The position numbers and the translations under genes are program-made. The notes below the pieces were generated by a model. It did no database searches. It had not been told where the DNA came from and saw nothing but the letters and a program-made list of their open reading frames with translations. From Anaerolineae bacterium (GTDB lineage: Bacteria; Chloroflexota; Anaerolineae; Promineifilales; Promineifilaceae), in assembly GCA_023954475.1 (NCBI GenBank), contig JAMLHW010000004.1:1-64000 (forward strand): a DNA stretch of 64,000 nt. The letters are read 5' to 3'. How positions within the stretch are numbered: position 1 is the stretch's first letter; every line of letters starts with the position of its first letter. Of the stretch, positions 17,628-27,070 are shown piece after piece.

Positions 17628-17786
17628 TTACCCACTTTTCGCCTCTTGCTCATCAAGAAGTGTGGTGACAGCATCAATATCTTCTTCAATGCCGCTATTG
17701 TGCCGTGCTGAGACCAAATACAGACCTACAGCGATAAGCCATAAGACAATGATTATCACAGCGACAGCAGTTAGATTGGCAAACAT
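17628..17786 (-). CDS. Small single-pass membrane protein, 52 residues
   Basis: The ORF runs from ATG at 17786 to TAA at 17628. GGAG lies 8 bases before the start. The product begins MFANLTAVAVIIIVLWLIAV, a single TM helix, then SARHNSGIEEDIDAVTTLL, an acidic amphipathic helix. The layout is like CcmD (a TM helix followed by a short charged coil), but no other cytochrome c maturation gene is near. The stop codon is 4 bp before the ATG of the lipoprotein, so they are probably co-translated. Confidence 0.7.
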   Translation of the reverse strand: MFANLTAVAVIIIVLWLIAVGLYLVSARHNSGIEEDIDAVTTLLDEQEAKSG

Positions 17787-17931
17787 GATATTACTCCATG
17801 GTCAATTTTCAACAGATACATTTGAATCCCGGCATCGGCCGAAATACACTACGAGTTAAGCAGAAAGTAATTCCGTTGGCAAGCGCACACTGCTTTCATT
17901 TCATATTGATACAATAAACAGCACCGTAATC

Positions 17932-18495
17932 TTACAGACGGGAGTCCCACAAACTTTCGGCCATACCGTTTTGCTGGTTCTCGTAGCGGGCCATGACAAA
18001 CAGTGCATCGGAAAGTCGGTTGAGGTAGGGAATGACAAACGGCCCCACCCCTTCTTCACGCGCCAATGTCACGACATCGCGCTCAGCACGGCGGCAAATG
18101 GTACGTGCCAGGTGCAATGACGCTGCACCCGCTGTTCCGCCAGGCAAGATGAAGTTCTGCAACGATCCCACGACCTCCAGCAGGTCATCAGTCAACGCTT
18201 CCAACTTGGTAACGTGCCGTTCCTCAATCTGCGGAATGCTAAAACGCTCTTTGTCGGCTTCCAGAAAGCACAGATCGGAGCCGAGATGAAACAGCTCATT
18301 TTGGATTACAGGCAATTCAACCGCTAAGCGAGGCGTGACGCCCAAGGCCACAGCGACGCCAAGCGCAGAGTTGAGTTCGTCGACCGTGCCGTAAGCGGCA
18401 ACCCGCAGCGATTCCTTGGCGACGCGCTGACCGCCACCGAGTGATGTCATACCTTTGTCACCACCTTTCGTGTAAATCTTGTCCAGTTTTGGCAT
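17932..18495 (-). CDS. Cob(I)alamin adenosyltransferase, PduO type
   Basis: This enzyme transfers the adenosyl group of ATP to cob(I)alamin to make coenzyme B12. The 187-residue protein has [22 protein letters not shown] near residues 5-26, YGTVDELNS, and the C-terminal [24 protein letters not shown] and [20 protein letters not shown]. The ATG at 18495 was preferred to the one at 18504 because AGGA lies 9 bases upstream of it. It lies 15 bp after the ECF ATPase gene, which points to corrinoid uptake as the job of that transporter (inference). Confidence 0.93.
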   Translation of the reverse strand: MPKLDKIYTKGGDKGMTSLGGGQRVAKESLRVAAYGTVDELNSALGVAVALGVTPRLAVELPVIQNELFHLGSDLCFLEADKERFSIPQIEERHVTKLEALTDDLLEVVGSLQNFILPGGTAGAASLHLARTICRRAERDVVTLAREEGVGPFVIPYLNRLSDALFVMARYENQQNGMAESLWDSRL

Positions 18496-18509
18496 ATATC
18501 TCATTCCTA

Positions 18510-20138
18510 CTAATTATGTGTCGTTTTCGGCCGAAACATCAATCCATCCAGTACATCCGCCACAGTCAACCATCCTGTTTGCGGAAACAAGTCGGCAATT
18601 TGTGGTGTAAATGCCGGGTCGCTCGTGAGCACATCGGCCGAATTGCCCATTGCAACTAGTTTACCCTCAGCCAGCAGTGCCACCCGGTCAACCAGAGCTG
18701 CCGCCAATTCAACATCGTGCGTCGCCAGCACAATCGCCATACCGGCGTCAGCCCACCTGCGCAGCAAATTTGCCAGCCCTTGTTTGGCAGGCGCATCCAG
18801 ACCACGCGTCGGCTCGTCGAGCAATAAGATCTGTGGTCGCGTTACCATAATAGCAGCAAGCGCGACACGTTGCCGCTGGCCGACCGATAAATCGCGTGGA
18901 TAGGCGCTCTGGACAGCGCTCAGCTCGAGTTCGTGCAGCAGTTTGTCAGGCGCAATGGGTGGCGCATCGTCCAAACCATGGTTGCGCAATGTGATGAATA
19001 GCTCATCGCGCACTGTGTCGGCAAATAGCAAGTCATCGGGATTTTGCGGCAAGTAACCGATAGTGCGGCAGATGTCGGCAACCGTACGACCGGCAATCGG
19101 CCGATTTTGTACCGTGATCGCGCCCTGCCGCGTAGACAACAGCCCCACAATCGTCTTGAGCAGCGTGCTTTTGCCCGACCCGTTGCGCCCCATCAAACCG
19201 ATTATTTCGGCCGATTGCACTCGCAACGATACGCCATGCAACACAGCCCGGTCTCCATATCCGGCATGAACCTTATCGACTTGTAGTAGCGGCGACTGCC
19301 TCCGTCGCACAACGGGTGTCGGTTCAATTCTCTCTTGCGAGCCCATCTGCACCGCAAAGGGACGAGCCGCTTCAACTGTCAATGGCAGCGGCGTCCATTT
19401 TAGCGCTTCGGCAAGGACAAACAGTGGCGGACGTGCAAGGGTATAAGCAATGGCGTTTTGGACAGGGCCATCGGCCGAAACAGCGCCATTTTCCATCACG
19501 ATCAACCGATCACAATACGCCAGCACACGCTCCAAACGATGCTCGGCCAGAACAATCGTGAGACCAAGCTGCTGGTTAAGGTGAACCAGGCCGTCGAGCA
19601 ACATTTCGGCCGATTGCGGATCCAGTTGACTCGTCGGTTCATCCAATACCAATACGGACGGACGCAGCGCCAACGCCGTTCCAATAGCGACGCGCTGCCG
19701 TTCACCACCTGATAATGTCCGTATCGGCCGATTGCGCAACGGTGTCAAGTCAAGCAAGTCGAGTACCGCAGCAACGCGTTCTTCCATTTCCGGCGCAGGC
19801 AGACCGGCATTTTCCAGCGCAAACGCGATTTCCGGTTCTACCGTGTCGAGGACGGCTTGCGCTTCCGGCGTTTGAAAGACAAAACCGACCGTCTGCCCAA
19901 TCCTCGACGTGCCCGCTTCCACCACGTCAACACCATCGACGCTCACTGTACCCGCAATTGTGCCGCCGCTAAAATGAGGTACCAACCCGTTGATGCAGCG
20001 CAACAAAGTCGATTTGCCACAGCCGGATGGCCCTGTGACAAGGACAAATTCACCGCGCTCAATACGGAGCGATACGTCACGCAAGGCAGGACGGGCAGCG
20101 TTCGGATAGGTAAATGTAATGCCTTCAAACGCGATCAC
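18510..20138 (-). CDS. ECF transporter ATPase, two fused ABC domains
   Basis: A 542-residue ATPase with two nucleotide-binding domains in one chain. Domain 1 has [17 protein letters not shown] (about residues 36-52), [15 protein letters not shown] and [12 protein letters not shown]. Domain 2 has [17 protein letters not shown] (about 315-331), [15 protein letters not shown] and [13 protein letters not shown]. Both sets are intact. In most ECF systems EcfA and EcfA' are separate genes; here they are fused as in YkoD. The gene overlaps ecfT by 14 bp. Confidence 0.93.
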   Translation of the reverse strand: MIAFEGITFTYPNAARPALRDVSLRIERGEFVLVTGPSGCGKSTLLRCINGLVPHFSGGTIAGTVSVDGVDVVEAGTSRIGQTVGFVFQTPEAQAVLDTVEPEIAFALENAGLPAPEMEERVAAVLDLLDLTPLRNRPIRTLSGGERQRVAIGTALALRPSVLVLDEPTSQLDPQSAEMLLDGLVHLNQQLGLTIVLAEHRLERVLAYCDRLIVMENGAVSADGPVQNAIAYTLARPPLFVLAEALKWTPLPLTVEAARPFAVQMGSQERIEPTPVVRRRQSPLLQVDKVHAGYGDRAVLHGVSLRVQSAEIIGLMGRNGSGKSTLLKTIVGLLSTRQGAITVQNRPIAGRTVADICRTIGYLPQNPDDLLFADTVRDELFITLRNHGLDDAPPIAPDKLLHELELSAVQSAYPRDLSVGQRQRVALAAIMVTRPQILLLDEPTRGLDAPAKQGLANLLRRWADAGMAIVLATHDVELAAALVDRVALLAEGKLVAMGNSADVLTSDPAFTPQIADLFPQTGWLTVADVLDGLMFRPKTTHN

Positions 20139-21138
20139 GATGTTCCTCTATCATGGTCACGAGTGCCGGAACGAGAAGCAATAACAAAGCCAGTCCCAGC
20201 CACAGATTAAACGACGGTATGTCCAAACGAGGGTATGGAGAATAGGCAATCTGGTCACGCCACAGAATGACGATGATCAATAATGCCGTTGACGCAATGA
20301 GGATGAGTACATCGGCAATTGTAACGGGTTTCGGCCGATAGACTGTCACCTGCACCGTACGCCCTAAGCGCCACAGGACAAAACCCATCACACCCAATCC
20401 CAGCGCCATCACGCCCCATCCCGGTGCACCCAGCCACAGTGTCAATCCCCACCCGAGGATTGTCAAGAACAACGTTACCAGCAGCAGCAGACGCAACCGC
20501 GTTTGCAACGTCTCGTCTTCCACCGTGCCGTAGCCGCGACTGACCATTGCCTCTGCCAAACCCATCGCCCGCTCCAGACCGCCCACCAGCAGAGGAATGA
20601 TCAGCGGACGCCAATCGCGCACACCACGCAGCGTATGGCCGCGAATCGCCTGTGCTTCACGAATACGCTGCCAATGTTGCTGCGTTTCCGGCACATAGGT
20701 CACAGCCACCAATACAACCACACCGAGATCGCGAAAAGCACGCGGCGTCAATCGAACCAATTCATGCACAGGAACAATTTCGTTGAAGGTGACAAAAGCC
20801 GCCAGCAAAGCTACCAGCACAAGACCGTTGACGGCACCGTAAACCAATGCTTCAACCGTTAAATCGCCGCCAATCAACCACCATGAGCCTGGCAAACGGG
20901 CAATCACCGTGACGCCAATATGCACAAACAATACATTGAACAACGCCGCAAACAGGACAATCACGACGCCAATGCGCCACAATGAAACGCGAAACAGACG
21001 CTCCTGACTCCGGCATGTGATGCCGACAATGCGCACCGCGCCAAGTGCCAGCAGCACGTACAAAGGGTGGCGTGACAGAGAAATGGTCACAACGGCCGCA
21101 GCCAGCCAGACCAACCACGATTGCGCCCGCACTGTCAT
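20125..21138 (-). CDS. ECF transporter transmembrane protein EcfT
   Basis: A 337-residue membrane scaffold that couples the ATPase to the substrate-binding S component. Hydrophobic helices fill residues 5-110 and 200-330. The coupling-helix motifs are seen as PETQQHWQRIREAQAIRGH and GGLERAMGLAEAMVSRGYG, with the Ala-Arg-Gly signature typical of EcfT. It overlaps the S gene by 4 bp (ATGA) and the A gene by 14 bp, so the three form a single transporter operon. Confidence 0.9.
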   Translation of the reverse strand: MTVRAQSWLVWLAAAVVTISLSRHPLYVLLALGAVRIVGITCRSQERLFRVSLWRIGVVIVLFAALFNVLFVHIGVTVIARLPGSWWLIGGDLTVEALVYGAVNGLVLVALLAAFVTFNEIVPVHELVRLTPRAFRDLGVVVLVAVTYVPETQQHWQRIREAQAIRGHTLRGVRDWRPLIIPLLVGGLERAMGLAEAMVSRGYGTVEDETLQTRLRLLLLVTLFLTILGWGLTLWLGAPGWGVMALGLGVMGFVLWRLGRTVQVTVYRPKPVTIADVLILIASTALLIIVILWRDQIAYSPYPRLDIPSFNLWLGLALLLLLVPALVTMIEEHRDRV

Positions 21139-21962
21139 CGGCCGACCTCAGAAGTTGTTAGCGTAGATTGGTCTAAACGAACGAAAATAATACGGTCATG
21201 AAAACGTGCCAGAGCCCGCAGCGTCGCTGCACCGAGAACGGCAATCAACACGGCATTCCCCACTGCACGCACAACATCCCACACAAGCGATGTGGCGACA
21301 TAGAAAACCAGATAACGGGCAACGGTAGTGCCGACCGTTGTACCGTTTTGCCAGGCCATATCAGCTTCAATTGCCAAAAACGGCCAAATGTAGAGATTGA
21401 TCAGCAAGCCAAAAAGCAGGCCCCACATAAAACCAAAAATGGCAAGAGCCAACACGGCCGGCGTTCCGATTCCCAGCCGACGCCTGGGCAACCAGCCGGC
21501 CGATGCGCCTACCCACCCGGCAACGAACATCTGGTACGGCAGCCACGGACCGACACCGCCGGTAATCAGCGCCGAAACGAACAGCGTCAATGTGCCCATC
21601 AACAGCCCGAAACGAGATCCAAATATGTAACCAGCAATGATTATCGGGGCAAAAATGGGTGAGAAGCCGCCCGGCAGCGGCACAGCGACCTCAATAAAGC
21701 GCAAAACCGCAGCTATGGCGACCAAAACACCCAATGTTGCAATTGTTTTTACGCCAAGTGTGCGTCCTTGCAGTTCGAGCATCAATACGAGCAGGCAGAG
21801 CAACAGCAACAAAGCCGTAAGCAAACCTGTTTCGCTGCGCGAGGCAGTTGCAGCTTCGGCCGATAGGAGCAACGGCTGAAAAAACGGATACAGGAATGCC
21901 AGTATACCGATGAGTGCCGTCATCATATAGACGGCAACCGTAATCCAACGCTTCACCACCAC
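21135..21962 (-). CDS. ECF transporter S component, substrate probably a corrinoid
   Basis: A 275-residue membrane protein. One TM helix at the N-terminus (residues 10-32) is followed by the S-component core with six helices. FSPIFAPIIIAGYIFGSRFG (about residues 100-119) and GGVGPWLPYQMFVAGWVG resemble the CbrT/QueT-like group. No direct substrate residues can be read. The downstream adenosyltransferase suggests cobalamin or cobinamide, but other vitamins cannot be excluded. A possible structured leader lies at 22028-22104. Confidence 0.8.
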   Translation of the reverse strand: MVVKRWITVAVYMMTALIGILAFLYPFFQPLLLSAEAATASRSETGLLTALLLLLCLLVLMLELQGRTLGVKTIATLGVLVAIAAVLRFIEVAVPLPGGFSPIFAPIIIAGYIFGSRFGLLMGTLTLFVSALITGGVGPWLPYQMFVAGWVGASAGWLPRRRLGIGTPAVLALAIFGFMWGLLFGLLINLYIWPFLAIEADMAWQNGTTVGTTVARYLVFYVATSLVWDVVRAVGNAVLIAVLGAATLRALARFHDRIIFVRLDQSTLTTSEVGR

Positions 21963-22027
21963 CTCAGGCTTGATTTATGAATATCGTGACCATGCATGAT
22001 TGTACATCACTTCGCACCACGCTTCGT

Positions 22028-22104
22028 TGTGGCACAGTTTAGCGCTAACATTCCATCAAAAGCGCAATGCGTTTCGGCCGCTGTGCCACACACATTTTGT
22101 TAGC
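22028..22104 (-). promoter_or_regulatory. Possible pseudoknotted mRNA leader upstream of the ECF operon
   Basis: Read on the minus strand, GCTAAC (22104-22099), TGTGGCACAG (22090-22081), GTTAGC (22049-22044) and CTGTGCCACA (22037-22028) form two interleaved pairs, 6 bp and 10 bp, in the order A-B-A'-B', as in an H-type pseudoknot. A small CGC-ATT-GCG hairpin lies inside. The element ends 66 nt before the start codon of the S component. It is not a cobalamin riboswitch by sequence. A TATACT box on the minus strand at 22153-22158 could start this leader. Confidence 0.4.
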
Positions 22105-22132
22105 ACCCTGTCAGATTAGGCGCATTCGCGTA

Positions 22133-22160
22133 TTGCCCCGCATCGTTGACTGAGTATAAT
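22133..22160 (+). promoter_or_regulatory. Promoter of the S1-domain gene
   Basis: TTGCCC (22133-22138) and a perfect TATAAT (22155-22160) are 16 bp apart, about 95 bp upstream of the start codon. The minus-strand TATACT box at 22153-22158 overlaps this -10, so the two divergent units could compete for RNA polymerase. Confidence 0.5.
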
Positions 22161-22255
22161 TAGGTGTTGGTCTGCATGCACAAATTATGTTGCAGACAAG
22201 AACAACACGGCTCTCAACCAACGCGTTCTGAGAGTCTATTCTGAGGAGAATTGCT

Positions 22256-23008
22256 ATGTCGGCCGAAAATGAAACAATTGCCGCACCCCAACGCATTGAG
22301 GAGGTGCAGCGCAAAACCAAATTGACCGGAACGGTCACCCGCACAGAACTCTATGGAGCGTTCATCGACATCGGTGTCGGCGTCGATGCTGTGATCCACA
22401 TTTCCCAATTGGGTGACAAACGCGTCAACCGCGTTTCAGACGCTCTCAAAGTCGGGGACGAAGTGACTGTGTGGGTCGATAAAGTAGACCCGGAAACCAA
22501 TCAAATCATCGTTTCCATGAACGAGCCACTGGCAGTTGAATGGGATGATTTGCACGAAGGCCAAGTCTACATCGGCAAAGTTGTTCGGCTAGAAAACTTC
22601 GGTGCATTCGTCGATATTGGTGCTGAGAAAGAAGGACTGGTACACGTTAGCGAACTCGCTCATGACTACATCAAACATCCTTCGCAGGCCGTAAACGTAG
22701 GCGATGAAGTACAAGTGAAGGTGTTAGGAGCCAGCAAACGCAAACGCCGCATCAATTTGAGCGTCAAAGCACTCACAGATCGTCCCGTTTCAGAATCAGA
22801 TGAAGGCTCCATGGACGATCTTGATTTTGAAGATGACGAAATCGCACCGACTGCGATGGAAATTGCCTTCCGTCAAGCTACCGGCGAGACATTGGACGGC
22901 ATGCGCAAACGGGATCGCTACAACAAAAAACAGCGGTACAACAGCAGCAAACGGCGCAAGATGCAGGATGATGTTATCAAGCGCACATTAAATTATTCGC
23001 ACGAGTAA
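22256..23008 (+). CDS. RNA-binding protein with two S1 domains
   Basis: A 250-residue protein with two OB-fold S1 repeats. The first (LTGTVTRTELYGAFIDIGVG, residues 23-42) and the second (YIGKVVRLENFGAFVDIGAE, about 103-122) are clear. The tail is acidic then Lys/Arg-rich (RKRDRYNKKQ). Ribosomal S1 in many bacteria has 4-6 domains; this one is shorter and may be a translation or RNA-turnover factor. The AGGAG site is 7 bases before the ATG. Codons 2-4 (Ser-Ala-Glu) are a TCGGCCGA octamer. An intrinsic terminator follows. Confidence 0.9.
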   Translation: MSAENETIAAPQRIEEVQRKTKLTGTVTRTELYGAFIDIGVGVDAVIHISQLGDKRVNRVSDALKVGDEVTVWVDKVDPETNQIIVSMNEPLAVEWDDLHEGQVYIGKVVRLENFGAFVDIGAEKEGLVHVSELAHDYIKHPSQAVNVGDEVQVKVLGASKRKRRINLSVKALTDRPVSESDEGSMDDLDFEDDEIAPTAMEIAFRQATGETLDGMRKRDRYNKKQRYNSSKRRKMQDDVIKRTLNYSHE

Positions 23009-23035
23009 TTTGCGGCTGATTCTCCTCAGAAACGC

Positions 23036-23067
23036 AAAGGCGGGGCCATTTTGGTTCCGCCTTTTTT
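23036..23067 (+). terminator. Intrinsic terminator of the S1-domain gene
   Basis: An AAAGGCGG arm and a CCGCCTTTTTT arm form a GC-rich stem with six T residues at the end, 28 bp after the stop codon. Confidence 0.8.
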
Positions 23068-23140
23068 ATTCGGCCGATAACAAGACAAAACCCACCGTTT
23101 CGTTCAATCGATTAACAACGAGTCGCTGCTCGTTTCACCC

Positions 23141-24403
23141 TCAAAATACAATAGACGGCCAATCGATCATCATGGCTTCCAGTTGCTCTCCAGCAGCTAC
23201 TTGTCTAACCTCTGCGGGAATAATCACCAATCCGTTGGCCTTTACCAACGACGTGATCATGTGCGAATCCTGGCCGCCGGTCGTCACAGCTTCGTAGCCG
23301 GAATCTCTGCGCGTTATGATGGCGCGAATGTAACTTTCCCGCCCGTCTGATTGCAGCGCTTCACGCACGGTTACGGTGACACGCGGACGCTCCAAACAGG
23401 TGTGTCCACCCATTTTCAGGATTGCGGGCCGTGCGAAACGCTCAAACGACAGCATGGCCGACACGGGATTGCCGGGCAAACCCAGAAAAGGAATGCCACC
23501 ATATCGGCCGAATGCCAATGGTTTTCCGGGCCGCATCCGCACCCGCCAAAAACCAACGGTGCCCTCACTTTCCAACACCGCTTTGACCACATCATAAGCC
23601 CCGACTGAAACCCCCGCCGAACTGACAAACAGATCGACGCCAGCTTCCAGTCCTGTTTGCAGCCGGTCACGAACAGACGCTTCCGTGTCACCGGCATTGC
23701 CCAGCATCACGGGAATGCCGCCGGCATCGGCAACTTGAGCCGCTTGGGCATAGCTGTTACTGTTGCGGATTTTGCCCGGCGTGAGTGCTTCTTCGACAGC
23801 TACCAATTCATCACCGGTTGCCAGGATTCCTACGCGCGGTCGCCGGACGACGGCGATGCGTGCAACACCCAGCGACGCCATCATGCCGATTTCCTGTGGC
23901 CGGATAACCTGCCCGGAATTGATTACAACAGCACCTGCTGTCACGTCACTACCGACACGACGAATATAACCACCGCTGCCCACGGCTCGATTGATACGGA
24001 TTGTGTCGGGCAGCGGGCGCTCACGATTGCGCCATTGTTCGTCTGTATTCTCAACGGGCACAACGGCGTCAGCACCTGCCGGAATCGGTGCACCGGTCAT
24101 GATGCGTGCGGCACAGCCTTGCGCAACGGTAAATGGTGGGTAGCTGCCCGCTGCAATGTCTCCGACAACGCGCAAAGTCACCATATTTTCGGCCGATGCC
24201 CACTCGATATCCTGCGCACGAACTGCATACCCATCCATCGATGAATTGTCAAATGGGGGTAGGCTATCACGTGCTACGACCTCTTCCGCTGTAATGCGGT
24301 GGCGTGCTTCTGACAAGGCAACAGACTCGACATCTAAAACAGAAACGGTGGCTAAAACACGCTCTAACGCGTCCGCCACCGTCAAATACTCAACCTCTGC
24401 CAC
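23141..24403 (-). CDS. moeA: Molybdopterin molybdotransferase MoeA
   Basis: MoeA inserts molybdenum into adenylylated molybdopterin. The 420-residue protein has the PFDNSSMDGYAV segment (residues 50-61), GAPIPAGADAVVPVENT and IRRVGSDV, then the MoaB-like domain with VGILATGDELV, SSAGVSVGAYD and the GLPGNPVSAMLSFE signature, and a C-terminal beta barrel. All domains look complete. It lies upstream of no other molybdenum cofactor gene here, so the rest of the pathway must be elsewhere. Confidence 0.95.
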   Translation of the reverse strand: MAEVEYLTVADALERVLATVSVLDVESVALSEARHRITAEEVVARDSLPPFDNSSMDGYAVRAQDIEWASAENMVTLRVVGDIAAGSYPPFTVAQGCAARIMTGAPIPAGADAVVPVENTDEQWRNRERPLPDTIRINRAVGSGGYIRRVGSDVTAGAVVINSGQVIRPQEIGMMASLGVARIAVVRRPRVGILATGDELVAVEEALTPGKIRNSNSYAQAAQVADAGGIPVMLGNAGDTEASVRDRLQTGLEAGVDLFVSSAGVSVGAYDVVKAVLESEGTVGFWRVRMRPGKPLAFGRYGGIPFLGLPGNPVSAMLSFERFARPAILKMGGHTCLERPRVTVTVREALQSDGRESYIRAIITRRDSGYEAVTTGGQDSHMITSLVKANGLVIIPAEVRQVAAGEQLEAMMIDWPSIVF

Positions 24404-24425
24404 ACGACTCTCCTGTTTTTAGGAC

Positions 24426-25031
24426 TTAACCGCCCCCGTCCGCCAATCGACCATCCAATTCCAAATCAGCCGCAGCGCCTTGCATCGCGCTGAGTACGTT
24501 GCCGACATGGGTCCACAAATCGAGCTGCTCGCCAAAGCAAACGCGGCTGAAGTCGGCTGTCGCCTGCTCGACGTGATCGCGGTCAACACCGGCGGCAAAG
24601 CGGCGCGTGTTCCATTTTTTGCGCACAGATTTCAATTGCACGTCGAGGATATTGCGATTCGGCCGAACCAAAGCCGAAGCAATGATCAAACCGGTAATTT
24701 CATCACACGCGAGCAAAGCAAAATCGACTGGTTTTTCGGGAGCAACGCCTGTGCCGCCTTCGTAATGCGACATGATAATGCGAATCGTCTCATCATCCCA
24801 GCCATTTTCGCGCAAAATCGGCGCACCCAACATCGGATGCTCGTTCAAATTCGGATGAATCTCCCAATCAAAATCGTGAATTCGGCCGATTGCTTCCCAA
24901 TAATCCGCATCTTCACCCAATTGGTCGGCATAAAAGCGCATTGCCACACCAACCGAACGCATGTGGCGGCGCAATCCGGCATCCTGCACATACTGACAAA
25001 CCAACGCCCAGGCTCGATCAGCTTGTGTCAT
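24426..25031 (-). CDS. HD-domain hydrolase
   Basis: A 201-residue HD domain protein. The metal-binding set is seen as RRHMRSVGVAMRF (first His), IGRIHDFDWEIHP (HD), and later ACDEITGLI (Asp). It resembles predicted HDIG hydrolases found near tRNA and cofactor genes. The ATG at 25031 overlaps the stop codon of ricT (TGA as ATGA), favouring this start over the ORF start at 25049. Function is unknown; phosphate-ester or nucleotide hydrolysis is likely. Confidence 0.85.
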   Translation of the reverse strand: MTQADRAWALVCQYVQDAGLRRHMRSVGVAMRFYADQLGEDADYWEAIGRIHDFDWEIHPNLNEHPMLGAPILRENGWDDETIRIIMSHYEGGTGVAPEKPVDFALLACDEITGLIIASALVRPNRNILDVQLKSVRKKWNTRRFAAGVDRDHVEQATADFSRVCFGEQLDLWTHVGNVLSAMQGAAADLELDGRLADGGG

Positions 25032-25945
25032 GCGCCCTTGTTCCCGCAATCACATGCACCGTCTTCATGTTTGGAACAACCGGCAGCCGCTTTTTCCTGC
25101 AATGCTTTCAGTTCCGCCAGCGGTTCCAACTCCTCGCGCAACACCTCGTGGTACTCGCCGTTTACATCGACCAACACTGAGTCACGCAAAACACGTACAT
25201 CCAGCACAATGCCGTCACCGTATGGTGTACCAACTTTTGACTTATATTTAGGTAAACGTTTCTTGGCCTCGACATACTGCTCATATTCATACACCAAGCA
25301 GCAACGCAGACGTCCACACATGCCGGTAATCTCGCTGGGACTGAGTGAGATGCCCTGAGCTTTCGCCATCCGAATCGATACAGGGCTGAATTCAGTGAGA
25401 AATGTCGAGCAGCAGCGCGGCCCACCACACGCGCCATAACCACCGAGGATTTTGGCCACATCACGCGGCCCAATCAATTGCATCTCGATCCGTGCTTTGA
25501 GAGACCGGGAAATGCTATTGCTCAATTCGTTCAATTTGAGCTGCTTGTTTTCCGTCGTGTAGGCTACCGTCAGCCAGGAACCATCAAAACTGTAGGTTGC
25601 CTTGATGAACTTGACATCTTTAAGACCCAATGCATGAGCTTTTTCGCGGGTCAAAATCAAGGCTTCCAACTCTTTACCCTGCCATATTTGCTGCATCACC
25701 AGATCACGTGGCGTCGCTTTGCGTTCCACGCGTCGTACATTGCGCCGTCGGTTGATTTCGTCACTTGGCACATATTGGACAACCTGGCCCAATTGGCGAC
25801 CACGCCGGGTTTCAACAACGACAAAATCGTCAATGGCAACGTCACCGTTTTCACCACCCAGTCGAAAATGATACAACTTGCCTAATTTCTGAAAGCGAAT
25901 GCCAATGACATTGCTTTGTTGTTCTTGTTCACGAACTGTTCCCAT
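25028..25945 (-). CDS. ricT: PSP1-domain protein RicT (YaaT) homologue
   Basis: A 305-residue PSP1 family protein. RicT joins RicA and RicF in the Y-complex, which affects RNase Y activity in Bacillus. The core (VVETRRGRQLGQVVQYVPSDE) is at residues 40-60. Four or more cysteines lie in YGACGGPRCCSTFLTEFSPV and TGMCGRLRCCLVYEYEQY; these bind an iron-sulfur cluster in the family. A further Cys-rich tail (CSKHEDGACDCGNKGA) is seen. The last bases are shared with the HD gene start. Confidence 0.9.
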   Translation of the reverse strand: MGTVREQEQQSNVIGIRFQKLGKLYHFRLGGENGDVAIDDFVVVETRRGRQLGQVVQYVPSDEINRRRNVRRVERKATPRDLVMQQIWQGKELEALILTREKAHALGLKDVKFIKATYSFDGSWLTVAYTTENKQLKLNELSNSISRSLKARIEMQLIGPRDVAKILGGYGACGGPRCCSTFLTEFSPVSIRMAKAQGISLSPSEITGMCGRLRCCLVYEYEQYVEAKKRLPKYKSKVGTPYGDGIVLDVRVLRDSVLVDVNGEYHEVLREELEPLAELKALQEKAAAGCSKHEDGACDCGNKGA

Positions 25946-26005
25946 TCAGTCATACTCCAACACATCGGCCGATGTGTATTCAGGCTACTATCCATGGCAC
26001 GGCAC

Positions 26006-27070
26006 TTAGCCAATCATTTCAATCGGAACAAAGTTGCCGCGATCCATCAGTGTCAACACACTTACCTTGGCCGCAATCAGCGCCGCAATGTCAGCAAAAG
26101 CTTGTGCTGATGGCGACGTTTCGGCAAAAACCGTTACCGGCTCACCGGCATCACCACCGATGCGTATCTGCGCATCGAGTGGAATCGCGCCAAAATACGG
26201 CACATCATTCGATTCAGCCAGCTTCTCACCGGCACCCGTCCCAAAAAAGTCGCCACTCATATTTTCAACAACGCCGAGAATCGGCACATTGAGTTGTTCA
26301 AACATTTTGATCGCGCGCAACGCGTCACCGGCAGCAACTGCCATCGGCTGCGTTACAATGACTGTCCCCGTTAGTGGCATCGTCTGTGCCAGCGAAAGCT
26401 GGGCATCACCTGTGCCCGGTGGCAAATCCACGATCAAGTAATCGAGTTCTCCCCACGCTACGTCGACCAGCAGTTGACGAATGGCACTGTGCAACATCGG
26501 TCCCCGCCATACCAGTGCCTGATCGGGCCGCATCAAAAACGCTGTCGAAATAAACTTGACGCCGTAATTTTCGGCCGGCACCATTTTGCGGTCGCGCGGC
26601 GGCGGCATTGTATCAACGCCCATCATCATCGGGATATTGGGGCCGAGAATATCGGCATCGAGCAAACCAACTCGCGCACCCGTCTTTGCCAGTGAAATGG
26701 CAAGATTGACCGACACCGTCGATTTACCGACGCCGCCTTTGCCACTAGCGACGGCAATGGTGGTGCGAAAATTCTTGCCGACATCGCTCGTATGCTGGTG
26801 GCGCGGTACGTTTGAATCCCATTTGACGGTTACATTCGTGATACCCGGCACTTGTGCCAGTGCAGCACGTGAATCGGCTTCCATCTTGCCCTTCAGTGGG
26901 CACGCCGGGGTGGTTAACATGATGGTAAACGTCACGTCACCACCATCGATTTTCAGATCACGCACCATATTTAACGATACGAGGTCGCGGTGCAATTCAG
27001 GCTCAATGACAGTACTCATTGCTGCCATGACAGCTTCTTTGGTTACTGCGTTATTGTTACGTTTAAGCAT
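26006..27070 (-). CDS. apbC: Mrp/NBP35-type Fe-S carrier ATPase
   Basis: A 354-residue P-loop ATPase thought to carry Fe-S clusters to target proteins. Residues 1-90 are a DUF59/MIP18 domain ([34 protein letters not shown]). The ATPase has the deviant Walker [19 protein letters not shown] (about residues 110-127), [20 protein letters not shown] and [15 protein letters not shown]. The usual C-terminal CxxC pair is not seen; this region reads [14 protein letters not shown]. Gene name by family only. It is close to the complex I genes, whose clusters it could supply (inference). Confidence 0.92.
   Translation of the reverse strand: MLKRNNNAVTKEAVMAAMSTVIEPELHRDLVSLNMVRDLKIDGGDVTFTIMLTTPACPLKGKMEADSRAALAQVPGITNVTVKWDSNVPRHQHTSDVGKNFRTTIAVASGKGGVGKSTVSVNLAISLAKTGARVGLLDADILGPNIPMMMGVDTMPPPRDRKMVPAENYGVKFISTAFLMRPDQALVWRGPMLHSAIRQLLVDVAWGELDYLIVDLPPGTGDAQLSLAQTMPLTGTVIVTQPMAVAAGDALRAIKMFEQLNVPILGVVENMSGDFFGTGAGEKLAESNDVPYFGAIPLDAQIRIGGDAGEPVTVFAETSPSAQAFADIAALIAAKVSVLTLMDRGNFVPIEMIG

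Noticed and set aside
22146-22160. TTGACT immediately before TATAAT as a -35/-10 pair
   Set aside because: The spacing is only 3 bp. TTGCCC at 22133-22138 fits as the -35 box with a 16-bp spacer.
21963-22255. A cobalamin riboswitch before the ECF operon
   Set aside because: No B12-box or other conserved riboswitch consensus could be found by eye on the minus strand; left as an unknown leader.
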